Assembly: GCF_001591505.1 (NCBI RefSeq)
Contig: NZ_BCVA01000008.1
Location: 88,910-152,909, forward strand
Direction of reading: 5' to 3'
DNA: 64,000 nt
DNA from: Neobacillus niacini NBRC 15566
GTDB taxonomy: Bacteria; Bacillota; Bacilli; Bacillales; Cytobacillaceae
Part shown: positions 40,050 through 49,339 of the stretch, one piece after another
How positions within the stretch are numbered: the first letter of the stretch is position 1
How the letters are laid out: the number at the start of each line of letters is the position of its first letter
Program-made: the position numbers and the translations under genes
Notes under the pieces: generated by a model
Told to the model about the DNA's origin: nothing
Seen by the model: the letters and a program-made list of their open reading frames with translations, nothing else
Database searches by the model: none

Positions 40050-40928
40050 GTGAAACCAGCTGTTTTTGACTATTATTCTCCATCAGGGCTTGAAGAAGCA
40101 TTAAGCTTATTGGATGAATTTGGTTATGATGCAAAAATCATGTCTGGAGGACAGAGTCTTATCCCAATGATGAATATGCGTTTAGCTCGTCCTAAAGTCG
40201 TAATTGATATTAGTAAAATAGACGAACTCAATTTTATAAATATTACCGATTCTGTTATTCAAATCGGTGGACTTACTAGACACTTTCAAGTAGAGGAGTC
40301 AAAAGAAATCGGGGAAATATGTCCTTTACTTACAGAAGGAATGAAATTGATCGGACATTCACAGATTCGGTCTCGCGGGACGATAGGGGGCAGTGTTGTC
40401 CATGCTGATCCAACTGCAGAACTTCCCGTGATGCTTAGTACACTAGGTGCTACTATTACTCTCGCATCATCAGAGGAGTATAGAACACTTACGACAGATG
40501 AGTTTTTTATGACTTATCTAACGACAACTATTGAAACGAATGAGATATTAGTATCCATTGAGATTCCGATTCCTCCTGCAAATACAGGTTTTGCGATTGA
40601 TGAATTCACCTTGAGAAAGGGAGATTTTGCAATCGTTTTGGCTGCTGCTTCCGTGACATTAGATGATGAGGGCAGGGTTAAATCCGCTACCCTTGGCTTA
40701 GGTGGGGTAGATGGAGTCCCAGTTATATTAGATGAAATAACAGAGGAACTTATTGGACATTTTCCTGATTCTGATACGATTTCAGAATGCTGTAATCGAA
40801 TTGGAGATTTGGTAGATCCTGAGCCGGATATTCATGCAAGTGGTGAATATCGAAAAGATTTATGTATTACCTATGCAAAACGAGTGTTGGAACGGGCTGC
40901 TGAGAAGGCAGCGAATCGTAAGGGTTAG
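40050..40928 (+). CDS. FAD-binding medium subunit of a molybdenum hydroxylase (CoxM/NdhF-like)
   Basis: This subunit carries FAD and passes electrons from the iron-sulfur subunit onward. The 292-aa sequence has FDYYSPSGLEEALSLL, the FAD pyrophosphate loop KIMSGGQSLIPMMNMRLA and the second loop IRSRGTIGGSVVHADPTAELP, followed by a CO_deh_flav_C domain (FTLRKGDFAIVLAAASVTL). The start is GTG 40050 with AGAGGG 5-6 nt upstream. It is followed after 28 nt by the 2Fe-2S subunit. Only one FAD subunit serves two molybdopterin subunits in this operon. Confidence 0.94.
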   Translation: MKPAVFDYYSPSGLEEALSLLDEFGYDAKIMSGGQSLIPMMNMRLARPKVVIDISKIDELNFINITDSVIQIGGLTRHFQVEESKEIGEICPLLTEGMKLIGHSQIRSRGTIGGSVVHADPTAELPVMLSTLGATITLASSEEYRTLTTDEFFMTYLTTTIETNEILVSIEIPIPPANTGFAIDEFTLRKGDFAIVLAAASVTLDDEGRVKSATLGLGGVDGVPVILDEITEELIGHFPDSDTISECCNRIGDLVDPEPDIHASGEYRKDLCITYAKRVLERAAEKAANRKG

Positions 40929-40956
40929 TAATCTAGTACTATACGGAGGTGGAATC

Positions 40957-41508
40957 ATGACACAAAGTAACTTAAAAAACATTGCTTTAACCGTGAATGG
41001 GAAAGAATATACCGCTTCAGTTGAGCCTCGAATGCTATTATCTGATGTACTTCGCGATGAGCTTGGATTAACCGGAACACATGTGGGCTGTGAGCACGGA
41101 ATTTGCGGAGCTTGTACGGTGATCATGGATGGTCGACCTGTCCGCTCTTGTCTAGTATACGGGGTTCAAGCCGATCAGGCTAAGGTTCAAACAGTAGAAG
41201 GCTTAGCAGATCCTGACGGTGGTCTTCATCCATTGCAAGAGGCTTTCTGGGAAAAACATGGTTTGCAATGTGGATTCTGTACACCAGGCATGCTCATGTC
41301 GGCCTGCCATTTCCTTGAACAGAATCCAAATCCTAATCGTGAAGAAATCCGGGAAGGCATTTCAGGAAATTTATGTAGATGTACGGGTTATCAAAATATC
41401 GTCGATGCCGTGGAGTTAGCGGCGGAATTGCTCTCCAAAAACAAAAAGTGTGATGATGAGTCTAGTGATTTACAGGTCGTACAGACAGGAAGGAAAGTGA
41501 ATGTATGA
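40957..41508 (+). CDS. 2Fe-2S subunit of a molybdenum hydroxylase (CoxS/NdhS-like)
   Basis: The 183-aa small subunit binds two 2Fe-2S clusters. The plant-ferredoxin-type cluster motif is GCEHGICGACTVIMDGRPVRSC (about residues 46-67), and the second is QCGFCTPGMLM with LCRCTGYQNI. It relays electrons from the molybdenum centre to FAD. I chose ATG 40957 because GGAGGT lies 8 nt upstream. The stop overlaps the large subunit start by 4 nt (ATGA). The C-terminal tail of about 25 residues after AAELLSKN is longer than usual. Confidence 0.95.
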   Translation: MTQSNLKNIALTVNGKEYTASVEPRMLLSDVLRDELGLTGTHVGCEHGICGACTVIMDGRPVRSCLVYGVQADQAKVQTVEGLADPDGGLHPLQEAFWEKHGLQCGFCTPGMLMSACHFLEQNPNPNREEIREGISGNLCRCTGYQNIVDAVELAAELLSKNKKCDDESSDLQVVQTGRKVNV

Positions 41509-43808
41509 CCATCGGCACGAGTGTGAAGCGAATAGAAGACCCGCGGTTAATTACAGGTAAGGGTCAATATGTTGGAGATATAAAGCTGCATGATCAATGT
41601 GAGGCTGTAATTGTTCGTAGTCCTCATGCTCATGCAAATATTCTTCGAATAGATACAGAGAAAGCAAAACAACTGCCCGAAGTTCTTATGGTAATGACAG
41701 GATGGGACTTGCCGAAAGATCTTTCTCCCATTCCGATGCGGCTAGCCCCTAATGAAGCCTTGACGAAAGCACTGCAGTTCCCACTGGCGAAAGATAAAGT
41801 CCGTTATGTTGGGGAACCGGTGGTGCTTATTGTCGCAACGTCTAGGTACACAGCAGAGGATGCAGCAGACCTGATAGATGTCACATATGAATCATTAGCT
41901 CCTATCACGGATGTACATACAGCGATTCAATCCGATACAAGTGTGCTGCATCCTGAGATTGGTAGCAATGACCTCTTCCTCATACATTCGAAAAAGGGAT
42001 CTGTCAATGAGGAATTGAAAAAGTGTCCCTATGTTATTGAAGAAGATTTATATGTACAGCGACATTCTGGTATTCCGCTAGAAACTAGGGGCCTTCTTGC
42101 TGTGGTCCAAGAAGATAAAAGACTTACAGTCTATGGTCCTACAAAGGTGGTTCATTTCAATCATCAAATACTTGCTAGGTTATTAAAAATAGATTCTCAA
42201 AACATTCGATTCATTGAAACGGATGTGGGTGGAGGTTTTGGTCCTAGAGGAGAATTCTACCCCGAAGACTATTTAATCCCTTATGCTGCCCTCAGGCTTG
42301 GCCGCCCAGTTAAATGGGTGGAGGATCGGCTGGAACATATGGTGGCAACGAACCATTCACGTGAACAAAAGCACCATGTGGTTGTAGGATTTGATGAGAG
42401 CGGTAGGATTCACGCCTTACGTGATGAAATTTTTGTGGATACAGGAGCGTATATTCGTACTCACGGCATAACGGTTCCCGTATTGACCCAAGGGATGTTT
42501 CCAGGACCGTATGATTTTCATGCACTAGAATTCATAACACATGTAGTTGCTACCAATAAAACACCAACCGGAACCTATCGTGGACCGGGGAGGTTTGAAG
42601 GCACTTTTGTACGTGAGCGTATTATTGATATTATTGCAAAAAAACTGAACCTCGACCCGACAGTAGTGAGAGAGAGAAATCTAATTAAACCGGAGCAAAT
42701 GCCCTATACAAATGGTATTTCGGCACTCGGTCAGGTGGTGGAATACGACAGCGGAGACTATCCTCAAATTCTAGACATAGCCCGAAATGCAATGGAATGG
42801 AATCAATTTGCTGAACGTAAGGCTCTCGCCGCAGCTGAGGGCAAGATTATTGGATTAGGATTTGCCATGTTTGTAGAAAAATCTGGGTTAGGACCTTGGG
42901 AATTCTGTGAAGTTGAGATCCTGGAAAAAGGAGATTTAACCTGCAAAACTGGCCTAGCGGACGTCGGTCAAGGGGTAAAGACAGCTTTAGCTCAAATTTG
43001 CTCTGATCAATTGGGCATTCCTTATTCGAAGGTTACTGTTATTCATGGAGATACTGATGTAGTTGAAAAAGGAAATGGCTCCTTTGCTACACGCGGTACG
43101 GTGGTAGGAGGTTCTGCAGCTTGGTACGCGTCTGAAGCACTTAAAAAGAAGTTGTTACTGGTTGCTGCCGAATTGTTGCACCTTCCAGCCGAAGAACTGG
43201 ATATAAAGAATCAATTGATTATCCATATTACAAACCAGCAGTGTCTCTGTCAGTTAGAAGACATCATCACAGAGTGCAGAAAGCGTGGAATTGAACTTCG
43301 TGAAAAATATACCTTTTCGATCGATCATATGTCCTATCCGTATGGTATTCACGCTGCTGAAGTAGCGATTGATTCAGAAACAGGGAAAATTAAAATTGAA
43401 AAGTATTATATTGCTTATGATATTGGCAAGGCAATTAATCCCTTATTGGTACACGGACAGCTAGTTGGCGGAATGGCCCAGGGACTAGGGGGAGCCCTTT
43501 TTGAAGAGCTTCGGTACGATGACAACGGACAGCTTATAACGGGATCATTTATGGACTACTTGATACCGAGTTCTATGGAAATGCCAGAAGTTGAAATTGA
43601 AATTTTGGAAAATTCTCCTTCACCATTAAATCCACTTGGAGTCAAAGGGGCAGGAGAAGGAGGAACTGTTGCGGTTGCACCTGCAATTGCAAACGCGATA
43701 ATTAATGCACTTGATAAATACCCTATCGAAATTACTTCCTTACCAATACGGCCTGAAGTGATAAGAGACGCAATAAAAAAAGGTCCTGTAACGAATGAGG
43801 AGGAGTAA
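41505..43808 (+). CDS. Molybdopterin-binding large subunit 1 of a molybdenum hydroxylase
   Basis: This 767-aa xanthine-dehydrogenase-family large subunit would hydroxylate a ring carbon of an N-heteroaromatic compound using water. Landmarks are SVKRIEDPRLITGKGQYVGD, DVGGGFGPRGEFYPED (about 237), the substrate-loop TYRGPGR (about 357), DVGQGVKTALAQICSD, GGMAQGLGGALFEEL (about 655) and the catalytic Glu in GVKGAGEGGT (about 715). It overlaps the iron-sulfur subunit gene by 4 nt and is followed after 2 nt by a paralogous large subunit. By analogy with B. niacini, one of the pair may act on nicotinate and the other on 6-hydroxynicotinate. Confidence 0.92.
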   Translation: MTIGTSVKRIEDPRLITGKGQYVGDIKLHDQCEAVIVRSPHAHANILRIDTEKAKQLPEVLMVMTGWDLPKDLSPIPMRLAPNEALTKALQFPLAKDKVRYVGEPVVLIVATSRYTAEDAADLIDVTYESLAPITDVHTAIQSDTSVLHPEIGSNDLFLIHSKKGSVNEELKKCPYVIEEDLYVQRHSGIPLETRGLLAVVQEDKRLTVYGPTKVVHFNHQILARLLKIDSQNIRFIETDVGGGFGPRGEFYPEDYLIPYAALRLGRPVKWVEDRLEHMVATNHSREQKHHVVVGFDESGRIHALRDEIFVDTGAYIRTHGITVPVLTQGMFPGPYDFHALEFITHVVATNKTPTGTYRGPGRFEGTFVRERIIDIIAKKLNLDPTVVRERNLIKPEQMPYTNGISALGQVVEYDSGDYPQILDIARNAMEWNQFAERKALAAAEGKIIGLGFAMFVEKSGLGPWEFCEVEILEKGDLTCKTGLADVGQGVKTALAQICSDQLGIPYSKVTVIHGDTDVVEKGNGSFATRGTVVGGSAAWYASEALKKKLLLVAAELLHLPAEELDIKNQLIIHITNQQCLCQLEDIITECRKRGIELREKYTFSIDHMSYPYGIHAAEVAIDSETGKIKIEKYYIAYDIGKAINPLLVHGQLVGGMAQGLGGALFEELRYDDNGQLITGSFMDYLIPSSMEMPEVEIEILENSPSPLNPLGVKGAGEGGTVAVAPAIANAIINALDKYPIEITSLPIRPEVIRDAIKKGPVTNEEE

Positions 43809-43810
43809 AC

Positions 43811-46144
43811 ATGAAGTATATAGGTAAGGCCATGAAGCGAAAAATTGATCCACGTCTAATTAAAGGCAATGGGCGATATATCGCGGATCTGAACATTCCA
43901 GGAACATTGAGCGCCGCTTTCCTTAGAAGTCCGCACGCTCATGCGCGGATTCGGGAAATTGATCTTGAACAGGCACGTAAGCTGCCAGGTGTTGTGGCGG
44001 TTTTTGGGCCAGAGGATGGACAGGAGTTTGATTCGCTGCCCGTACTATTTCCCCACCCGAAACTGGTGCCTGTAACACAGAAGCCACTCGATACTGTAGT
44101 CCACCATGTGGGTGAACCGGTTGCGATGGTCATCGCTAAAAATAGGTATATTGCAGAAGATGCGATTGAACTGATTAACGTCGATTACGAACCGCTGCCT
44201 GCAGTTGCCCATTTGGATCATGCCATTCAAAGTGACGCGCCCCTTGCTCATCAACACTTGAAGTCGAATGTCGCAGCTCATTTTCAACAGTCGGTAGGGG
44301 ATGCAGAGGCGGCCATGAAAGAAGCACCAGTTGTTGTTCATCATCGATTCAAAATCGGTCGGGTCAGCTGTTTGCCAATTGAAACAAGAGGCTTGCTTGC
44401 TAAATGGGATTTTAATGCACCGGAACCATTCCTGGAAGTCTATGCCGCAACCCAGAGTCAGCATGAAATGCGTTCAATTTTAGCGAAATTACTAAAGGTT
44501 TCTGAAAATAATATCAGGGTTATTGCACCAGATGTAGGTGGAGCCTTCGGTGCAAAAGCTATTTTTTATGTAGAGGATTTTCTTATTACATGGGCCGCTC
44601 GTAAGGTAAAGGCACCTGTACGCTGGATCGAGGACCGGCTTGAACATATGATGAGCTGTATTCATGAACGAGAACAATATCATGAAGCTTCTCTAGGTGT
44701 TACCAATGACGGAAAGATCCTTGCCGTAATGGATACAATGCTTGCCAACAATGGCGCATATGTACCTTGGGGGATAATTGTACCTATTATGACTTCTACT
44801 CTTATACCCGGTCCATATAAAGTACCTAATTATTTTTGCGATGCTAAGGTCATCTATACCAATACTGTTCCTATGGCTCCGTTTAGAGGGGCTGGCCGCC
44901 CGCAGGCTGCATTAATTTTAAATCGATTACTTGATCAGGCAGCTGAAAAACTTGGGATGGACCCATTAGAGATTCGCCGACGGAATTTGATTAAAGAGGA
45001 TGAATTTCCATATAGAACAGGACTCCTGTCTCGAGATGGAAAACCTCAGGTTTATGATAGCGGAAATTATGGAAAGGTTTTAAATGAAGCTGTTGAAATT
45101 TCAGGCTATTCCGAGTGGCGTAAGCGTCAAATAGAATACCGGAAGCAGGGGCGCTATATCGGAATTGGAGTTGCCTCAGCAATTGAAAACACAGGTTTTG
45201 GTTCATTTGAAGGAGCAACCGTTCGTGTTGAAACTACAGGCGAAATAACTGTGCTGACCAGTGCTGCTACTCAAGGACAAGGTCATGAAACAACATTTGC
45301 TCAAGTAGCTGCTGAAGTATTTGATGTACCGGTGGAGAAAGTCACTGTACGTGAAGGAGATACTGGTCTCATTACTTACGGAACAGGAACTTTTGCCAGT
45401 AGAATGGGTGTAATTGTGGGTACGGCGGTATACAAAGCATCTCTAACAGTGAAGGAGAAGGCTTTAAAAATTGCGGCCGCTAAATTGAACACAGCAATCG
45501 ACGTATTAGAGATGAAAGACGGACATGTATATTCGGTTGAACAACCTTCTATAAAAATCAGTTTAGGAGACTTAGCTCATGAAGCAAAAGGACTCTTCCC
45601 TGGAACTACATTCCCTTATTCGGTGGAACCAGGATTAGAGGTTACTGACTATTTTGCTCCGGAAGCTGCTTCGGTAACTGGGATGACAGATATTGCAGTA
45701 GTCGAAATCGATCCCAAATCATGTGCGATACAAATTTTAGATTATACATCAGTACATGATAATGGAAAGCTGCTCAATCCACTTGTAGTTAAGGGGCAGG
45801 TCCAGGGGGGAATATCAAATGGAATTGGAAATGCATTGTATGAGGAAATCGTTTACGACAGACAAGGTCAGTTGTTAACAAGTACGTTAATGGATTATCT
45901 TGTACCTTCTGCTTGTGAGGTACCTGAAATGAAGATTGGGCATGTTGAAACACCTTCTCCGCTTAATCCACTTGGAATGAAGGGAGCAGGAGAAAGTGGC
46001 ACCATTCCTGTACCAGCTGTCATTCAATCTGCTGTTGAAGATGCATTGCGCAAATGGAATATTAAGGTTGAAAATATTCCTGTAAAACCAGCTCAGCTTA
46101 GAGATCTTATGAAGCAATCCAAAGAGTTTGCAGTGAGTGGATGA
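43811..46144 (+). CDS. Molybdopterin-binding large subunit 2 of a molybdenum hydroxylase
   Basis: This second large subunit (777 aa) is encoded 2 nt after the first and shares its layout: MKRKIDPRLIKGNGRYIADL, VGGAFGAKA (about 242), PFRGAGRPQ (about 358), TQGQGHETTFAQVAAE and the catalytic Glu in GMKGAGESGT (about 726). It differs at the substrate loop (FRGAGRPQ instead of YRGPGRFE) and has GGISNGIGNALYEE where the family usually has GG-x-A/V-Q-G. So the two are diverged enzymes, not a fresh duplication. It probably borrows the same FAD and iron-sulfur subunits and performs the second hydroxylation of the pathway. Confidence 0.92.
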   Translation: MKYIGKAMKRKIDPRLIKGNGRYIADLNIPGTLSAAFLRSPHAHARIREIDLEQARKLPGVVAVFGPEDGQEFDSLPVLFPHPKLVPVTQKPLDTVVHHVGEPVAMVIAKNRYIAEDAIELINVDYEPLPAVAHLDHAIQSDAPLAHQHLKSNVAAHFQQSVGDAEAAMKEAPVVVHHRFKIGRVSCLPIETRGLLAKWDFNAPEPFLEVYAATQSQHEMRSILAKLLKVSENNIRVIAPDVGGAFGAKAIFYVEDFLITWAARKVKAPVRWIEDRLEHMMSCIHEREQYHEASLGVTNDGKILAVMDTMLANNGAYVPWGIIVPIMTSTLIPGPYKVPNYFCDAKVIYTNTVPMAPFRGAGRPQAALILNRLLDQAAEKLGMDPLEIRRRNLIKEDEFPYRTGLLSRDGKPQVYDSGNYGKVLNEAVEISGYSEWRKRQIEYRKQGRYIGIGVASAIENTGFGSFEGATVRVETTGEITVLTSAATQGQGHETTFAQVAAEVFDVPVEKVTVREGDTGLITYGTGTFASRMGVIVGTAVYKASLTVKEKALKIAAAKLNTAIDVLEMKDGHVYSVEQPSIKISLGDLAHEAKGLFPGTTFPYSVEPGLEVTDYFAPEAASVTGMTDIAVVEIDPKSCAIQILDYTSVHDNGKLLNPLVVKGQVQGGISNGIGNALYEEIVYDRQGQLLTSTLMDYLVPSACEVPEMKIGHVETPSPLNPLGMKGAGESGTIPVPAVIQSAVEDALRKWNIKVENIPVKPAQLRDLMKQSKEFAVSG

Positions 46145-46203
46145 TCTTAAGTGATTGAAATAAATCTTATGTAAAAAAATTGCAAGAAAATAGGTGATGA
46201 TTA

Positions 46204-47493
46204 ATGGAGGAATTGATAAAAGAAGTTCAGTCTGATGTCTGTATCGTTGGTGCAGGACCTGCTGGAATGCTATTAGGACTACTTTTGGCGAAACAGGGGC
46301 TTGAAGTGATTGTACTCGAGCAAAATGGCGATTTTCACAGAGAGTATCGAGGTGAAATAACACAACCGCGTTTTGTTCAATTGATGAAACAACTAAATTT
46401 ACTAGATTATATCGAATCAAATTCGCACGTAAAAATTCCTGAAGTAAACGTTTTTCATAATAATGTGAAAATTATGCAGCTGGCATTTAATACTCTGATT
46501 GATGAAGAGAGTTACTGTGCAAGACTCACACAACCTACCCTTCTTTCGGCACTGCTTGACAAAGCAAAAAAATATCCAAACTTCAAATTGTTATTTAATA
46601 CCAAAGTGAGAGACCTACTAAGAGAAGATGGCAAGGTTACTGGAGTATATGCTGTAGCTAAACCTGGCGAACAAATTAACTTCACAGAGGATGAGGTTTT
46701 TGAGGGGAATTTAAATATTAAATCGAGAGTAACTGTAGGCGTGGATGGAAGAAATTCAACTATGGAGAAGCTGGGGAATTTTGAACTAGAACTCGATTAT
46801 TATGATAACGATTTATTATGGTTCTCCTTCGAAAAGCCAGAATCTTGGGATTATAATATTTACCATTTCTATTTCCAAAAGAACTACAATTATCTTTTCT
46901 TACCGAAACTAGGCGGTTATATTCAGTGTGGAATTTCTCTTACTAAAGGTGAGTACCAGAAGATAAAGAAGGAAGGTATTGAATCCTTCAAAGAAAAAAT
47001 CCTTGAAGATATGCCGATTCTTAAACAACACTTTGATACTGTTACAGACTTCAAATCCTTCGTCCAACTTTTATGCAGGATGAGATATATAAAGGATTGG
47101 GCGAAGGAAGAAGGCTGCATGCTCATTGGTGACGCAGCCCATTGTGTTACTCCTTGGGGAGCAGTAGGAAGTACACTGGCTATGGGAACAGCAGTTATAG
47201 CAGCAGATGTTATTTATAAAGGATTTAAGAATAACGATTTATCACTTGAAACGCTGAAACAAGTTCAAAGTAGACGTAAAGAAGAAGTAAAAATGATTCA
47301 AAACCTGCAATTAACGATAGAGAAGTTTTTGACAAGAGAGCCTATTAAGAAAGAGATCGCTCCTCTAATGTTCAGTATTGCTACCAAAATGCCAGATATA
47401 ACTAATTTATATAAAAAATTATTTACAAGGGAATTTCCTCTTGATATTGATGAATCGTTTATCTTTCATGATGAATTAGTTGAAGCAAATTAA
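46204..47493 (+). CDS. FAD-dependent aromatic hydroxylase (PHBH-type monooxygenase)
   Basis: This 429-aa group A flavin monooxygenase has the ADP-binding CIVGAGPAGMLLGLLLAKQGLEVIVLEQ (about residues 14-40), VTVGVDGRNS as the DG motif and the FAD-ribityl motif GDAAHCVTPWGAVGS (about 310). Such enzymes hydroxylate activated aromatic rings, sometimes with loss of a carboxyl group. After two molybdenum-dependent hydroxylations the expected substrate is a dihydroxynicotinate (or dihydroxypyridine), giving a trihydroxypyridine. The weak AGGTG site is 8 nt or so upstream. The substrate is inferred from context. Confidence 0.88.
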   Translation: MEELIKEVQSDVCIVGAGPAGMLLGLLLAKQGLEVIVLEQNGDFHREYRGEITQPRFVQLMKQLNLLDYIESNSHVKIPEVNVFHNNVKIMQLAFNTLIDEESYCARLTQPTLLSALLDKAKKYPNFKLLFNTKVRDLLREDGKVTGVYAVAKPGEQINFTEDEVFEGNLNIKSRVTVGVDGRNSTMEKLGNFELELDYYDNDLLWFSFEKPESWDYNIYHFYFQKNYNYLFLPKLGGYIQCGISLTKGEYQKIKKEGIESFKEKILEDMPILKQHFDTVTDFKSFVQLLCRMRYIKDWAKEEGCMLIGDAAHCVTPWGAVGSTLAMGTAVIAADVIYKGFKNNDLSLETLKQVQSRRKEEVKMIQNLQLTIEKFLTREPIKKEIAPLMFSIATKMPDITNLYKKLFTREFPLDIDESFIFHDELVEAN

Positions 47494-47612
47494 ACCATAC
47501 CCTAGTATTGTATAAATCAATTAGAAGATCATGGGATCGAGTTTAAACGATAGTTTTACAGATTAAAGATATGAAATTCTAGTAATCTGGTTAAATAAAG
47601 GAGAATTAATGA

Positions 47613-48473
47613 ATGTTTATTACGAAGCATGAAGATGGATTTTTATATATTGTGAATCAATATGATCATTCAGTCCAAGCTGGAGAGGTTGCTCGTCATT
47701 GGGGAAATGAACAATTTGCCCGTCCAGACCATTTTGAGTCCCTTTGCTTGGCGGTCCAAAAGCATGATATAGGCTGGATTGAGTCTGATACAAAAGTTTT
47801 GTTCAACGACGACAGTGGTCAGCCTGTTCCTTTCCTTAATGTCAACCTGCTCCAACACGTCGATTTTTACGGGAAGGGTTATGAACAAGTAAAAGAAGAG
47901 GACCCTTATGCTGGACTCTTGGTAGGAATGCACTGGATTGGCTTATATACGAGCCGTTTCGGATATGATCCTTCGTTCACTTTTAAAATCCCGGAAGATT
48001 TGGCTCCACTTATCGATGAAAAAATTATCAGCCTGCAAAAAGAATGGGTCGATTTAAAAATGAATTTATGGGAAAAGACAGGACCTAGAAGTCAATTCGA
48101 AAATAATTTGTGGAAGAATTATGAGATTGTTCAATTTATGGACCGACTCTCACAATATGTTTCTATGCATAAGCAGGATACGACCAATGAATTTATTATG
48201 GGACCAGTACGTCAAAGTGTTGATAGCAAAGGATGTATGATTACTGTTCAAGGGCAAGGAAATGGAACGGTTGTTGTAGACCCGTTTCCTTTTGATTCCG
48301 AAGTAGAAACCACTGTGGTATTGCGAAAAATTCCAGATATTCGATATGAATCGCACAATGCAGTATATAAAGCACTTGAAGAAGCAGAAGTAGAACGTAT
48401 CACATGGAAATTCATACCTTCACAGCAAGAACAAAATGTTAAAACCGAATCCAACGAAAGTGTTATATCGTAA
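47613..48473 (+). CDS. DUF3891 family protein, candidate ring-opening enzyme
   Basis: This 286-aa protein matches DUF3891 in pattern: ITKHEDGFLYIVNQYDHSVQAGEVARHWGN, LAVQKHDIGWIE, LLQHVDFYGKGYEQV and VGMHWIGLYTSR. His19, His29, the His51-Asp52 pair, His82 and His107 recall the spaced H...HD...H ligands of HD-fold metalloenzymes, a group that includes mixed-valent di-iron oxygenases. It has no signal peptide. It lies between the flavin monooxygenase and the maleate isomerase, where a ring-cleavage step is needed and no known dioxygenase is present. The family name is fairly secure; the function is inference. The C-terminal 90 residues look like an extra beta-rich part. Confidence 0.75.
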   Translation: MFITKHEDGFLYIVNQYDHSVQAGEVARHWGNEQFARPDHFESLCLAVQKHDIGWIESDTKVLFNDDSGQPVPFLNVNLLQHVDFYGKGYEQVKEEDPYAGLLVGMHWIGLYTSRFGYDPSFTFKIPEDLAPLIDEKIISLQKEWVDLKMNLWEKTGPRSQFENNLWKNYEIVQFMDRLSQYVSMHKQDTTNEFIMGPVRQSVDSKGCMITVQGQGNGTVVVDPFPFDSEVETTVVLRKIPDIRYESHNAVYKALEEAEVERITWKFIPSQQEQNVKTESNESVIS

Positions 48474-48515
48474 CTGCCATAAAGATTTACTATCTAACAA
48501 AGTGGAGGTTTAATC

Positions 48516-49271
48516 ATGAAAAAAGAATACCGTCTTGGACTGATTGTACCAAGTTCAAATACTACAATGGAAAAAGAAATCCCAGCTATGTTGCTTTCAA
48601 GGGAACAAATTGAACCACAAGAAACGTTTACCTTCCATTCCAGCCGCATGCGCATGATGCATGTTACAAAAGAGGAATTGGCAAAAATGGATACAGCAAG
48701 TGACCGATGTGCGTTGGAGCTCTCAGACGCACGCTGTGACGCACTGGCTTATGCATGCCTCGTAGCGATCATGTCACAAGGTCCAGGCTACCACTGTATT
48801 TCTGAGGACCGTCTTTCAGCGATTGCAAAGGAAAATGGTACAGCTGTACCAGTAGTCAGCAGTGCAGGTGCCTTAATTGAAGGGATCAATGCTTTGGAAG
48901 CAAAAAAGGTAGCGATCATTACACCTTATATGAAACCCTTAACAAAGTTAGTGGTCGATTATATCGAATCCACAGGTATTGAAGTTACTGATTCTATCAG
49001 TTTAGAAGTTTCCGATAACTTAGAAGTGGGTAAACTCGATCCTTTAAACTTGATTAATATAGTTGATAACTTAAATATAAGCAATGCCGATGCGGTTGTT
49101 TTGTCAGCCTGTGTACAAATGCAGTCTCTTCCGGCCATTCAAAAGGTACAGGATAAGATAAATCTACCTGTTCTTTCCGCTGCTACTTCAACAGTGTATA
49201 AACTATTAAAAGAGTTGAAATTAAACCCCATAGTTCCGAATGCAGGCTACCTACTTTCAAGGGGATATTAA
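48516..49271 (+). CDS. Maleate cis-trans isomerase (NicE-like, Asp/Glu racemase superfamily)
   Basis: This 251-aa enzyme would turn maleate into fumarate. It has the N-terminal LGLIVPSSNTTMEKEIP, the first catalytic Cys in ALAYACLVAIMSQGPGYH (Cys81) and the second in VVLSACVQMQSLPAI (Cys199), matching the paired cysteines of maleate isomerases. It also has VAIITPYMKPLTKLV between them. GGAGGT lies 8 nt upstream of the ATG. Together with the amidase two genes downstream it forms the maleamate-maleate-fumarate end of pyridine degradation. Arylmalonate decarboxylase or other racemase-like functions are less likely because of this context. Confidence 0.88.
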   Translation: MKKEYRLGLIVPSSNTTMEKEIPAMLLSREQIEPQETFTFHSSRMRMMHVTKEELAKMDTASDRCALELSDARCDALAYACLVAIMSQGPGYHCISEDRLSAIAKENGTAVPVVSSAGALIEGINALEAKKVAIITPYMKPLTKLVVDYIESTGIEVTDSISLEVSDNLEVGKLDPLNLINIVDNLNISNADAVVLSACVQMQSLPAIQKVQDKINLPVLSAATSTVYKLLKELKLNPIVPNAGYLLSRGY

Positions 49272-49339
49272 ATACAAATCCCCTAAAGTAGAGTTATTGT
49301 TGGGGCTAGACTAAATTATTAGATTAGGAGGAATTGTAA

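Noticed and set aside
39549..46144. Carbon monoxide dehydrogenase (Cox) operon
   Set aside because: Subunit names and CoxG suggest it, but neither large subunit shows the CoxL active-site Cys loop, and the following monooxygenase, maleate isomerase and amidase fit N-heteroaromatic degradation far better.
39549..46144. Purine (xanthine/hypoxanthine) dehydrogenase cluster
   Set aside because: XdhC and the FAD and iron-sulfur subunits would fit, but no uricase, allantoinase or purine permease genes are present, two large subunits would be unexplained, and the downstream genes lead to maleate.
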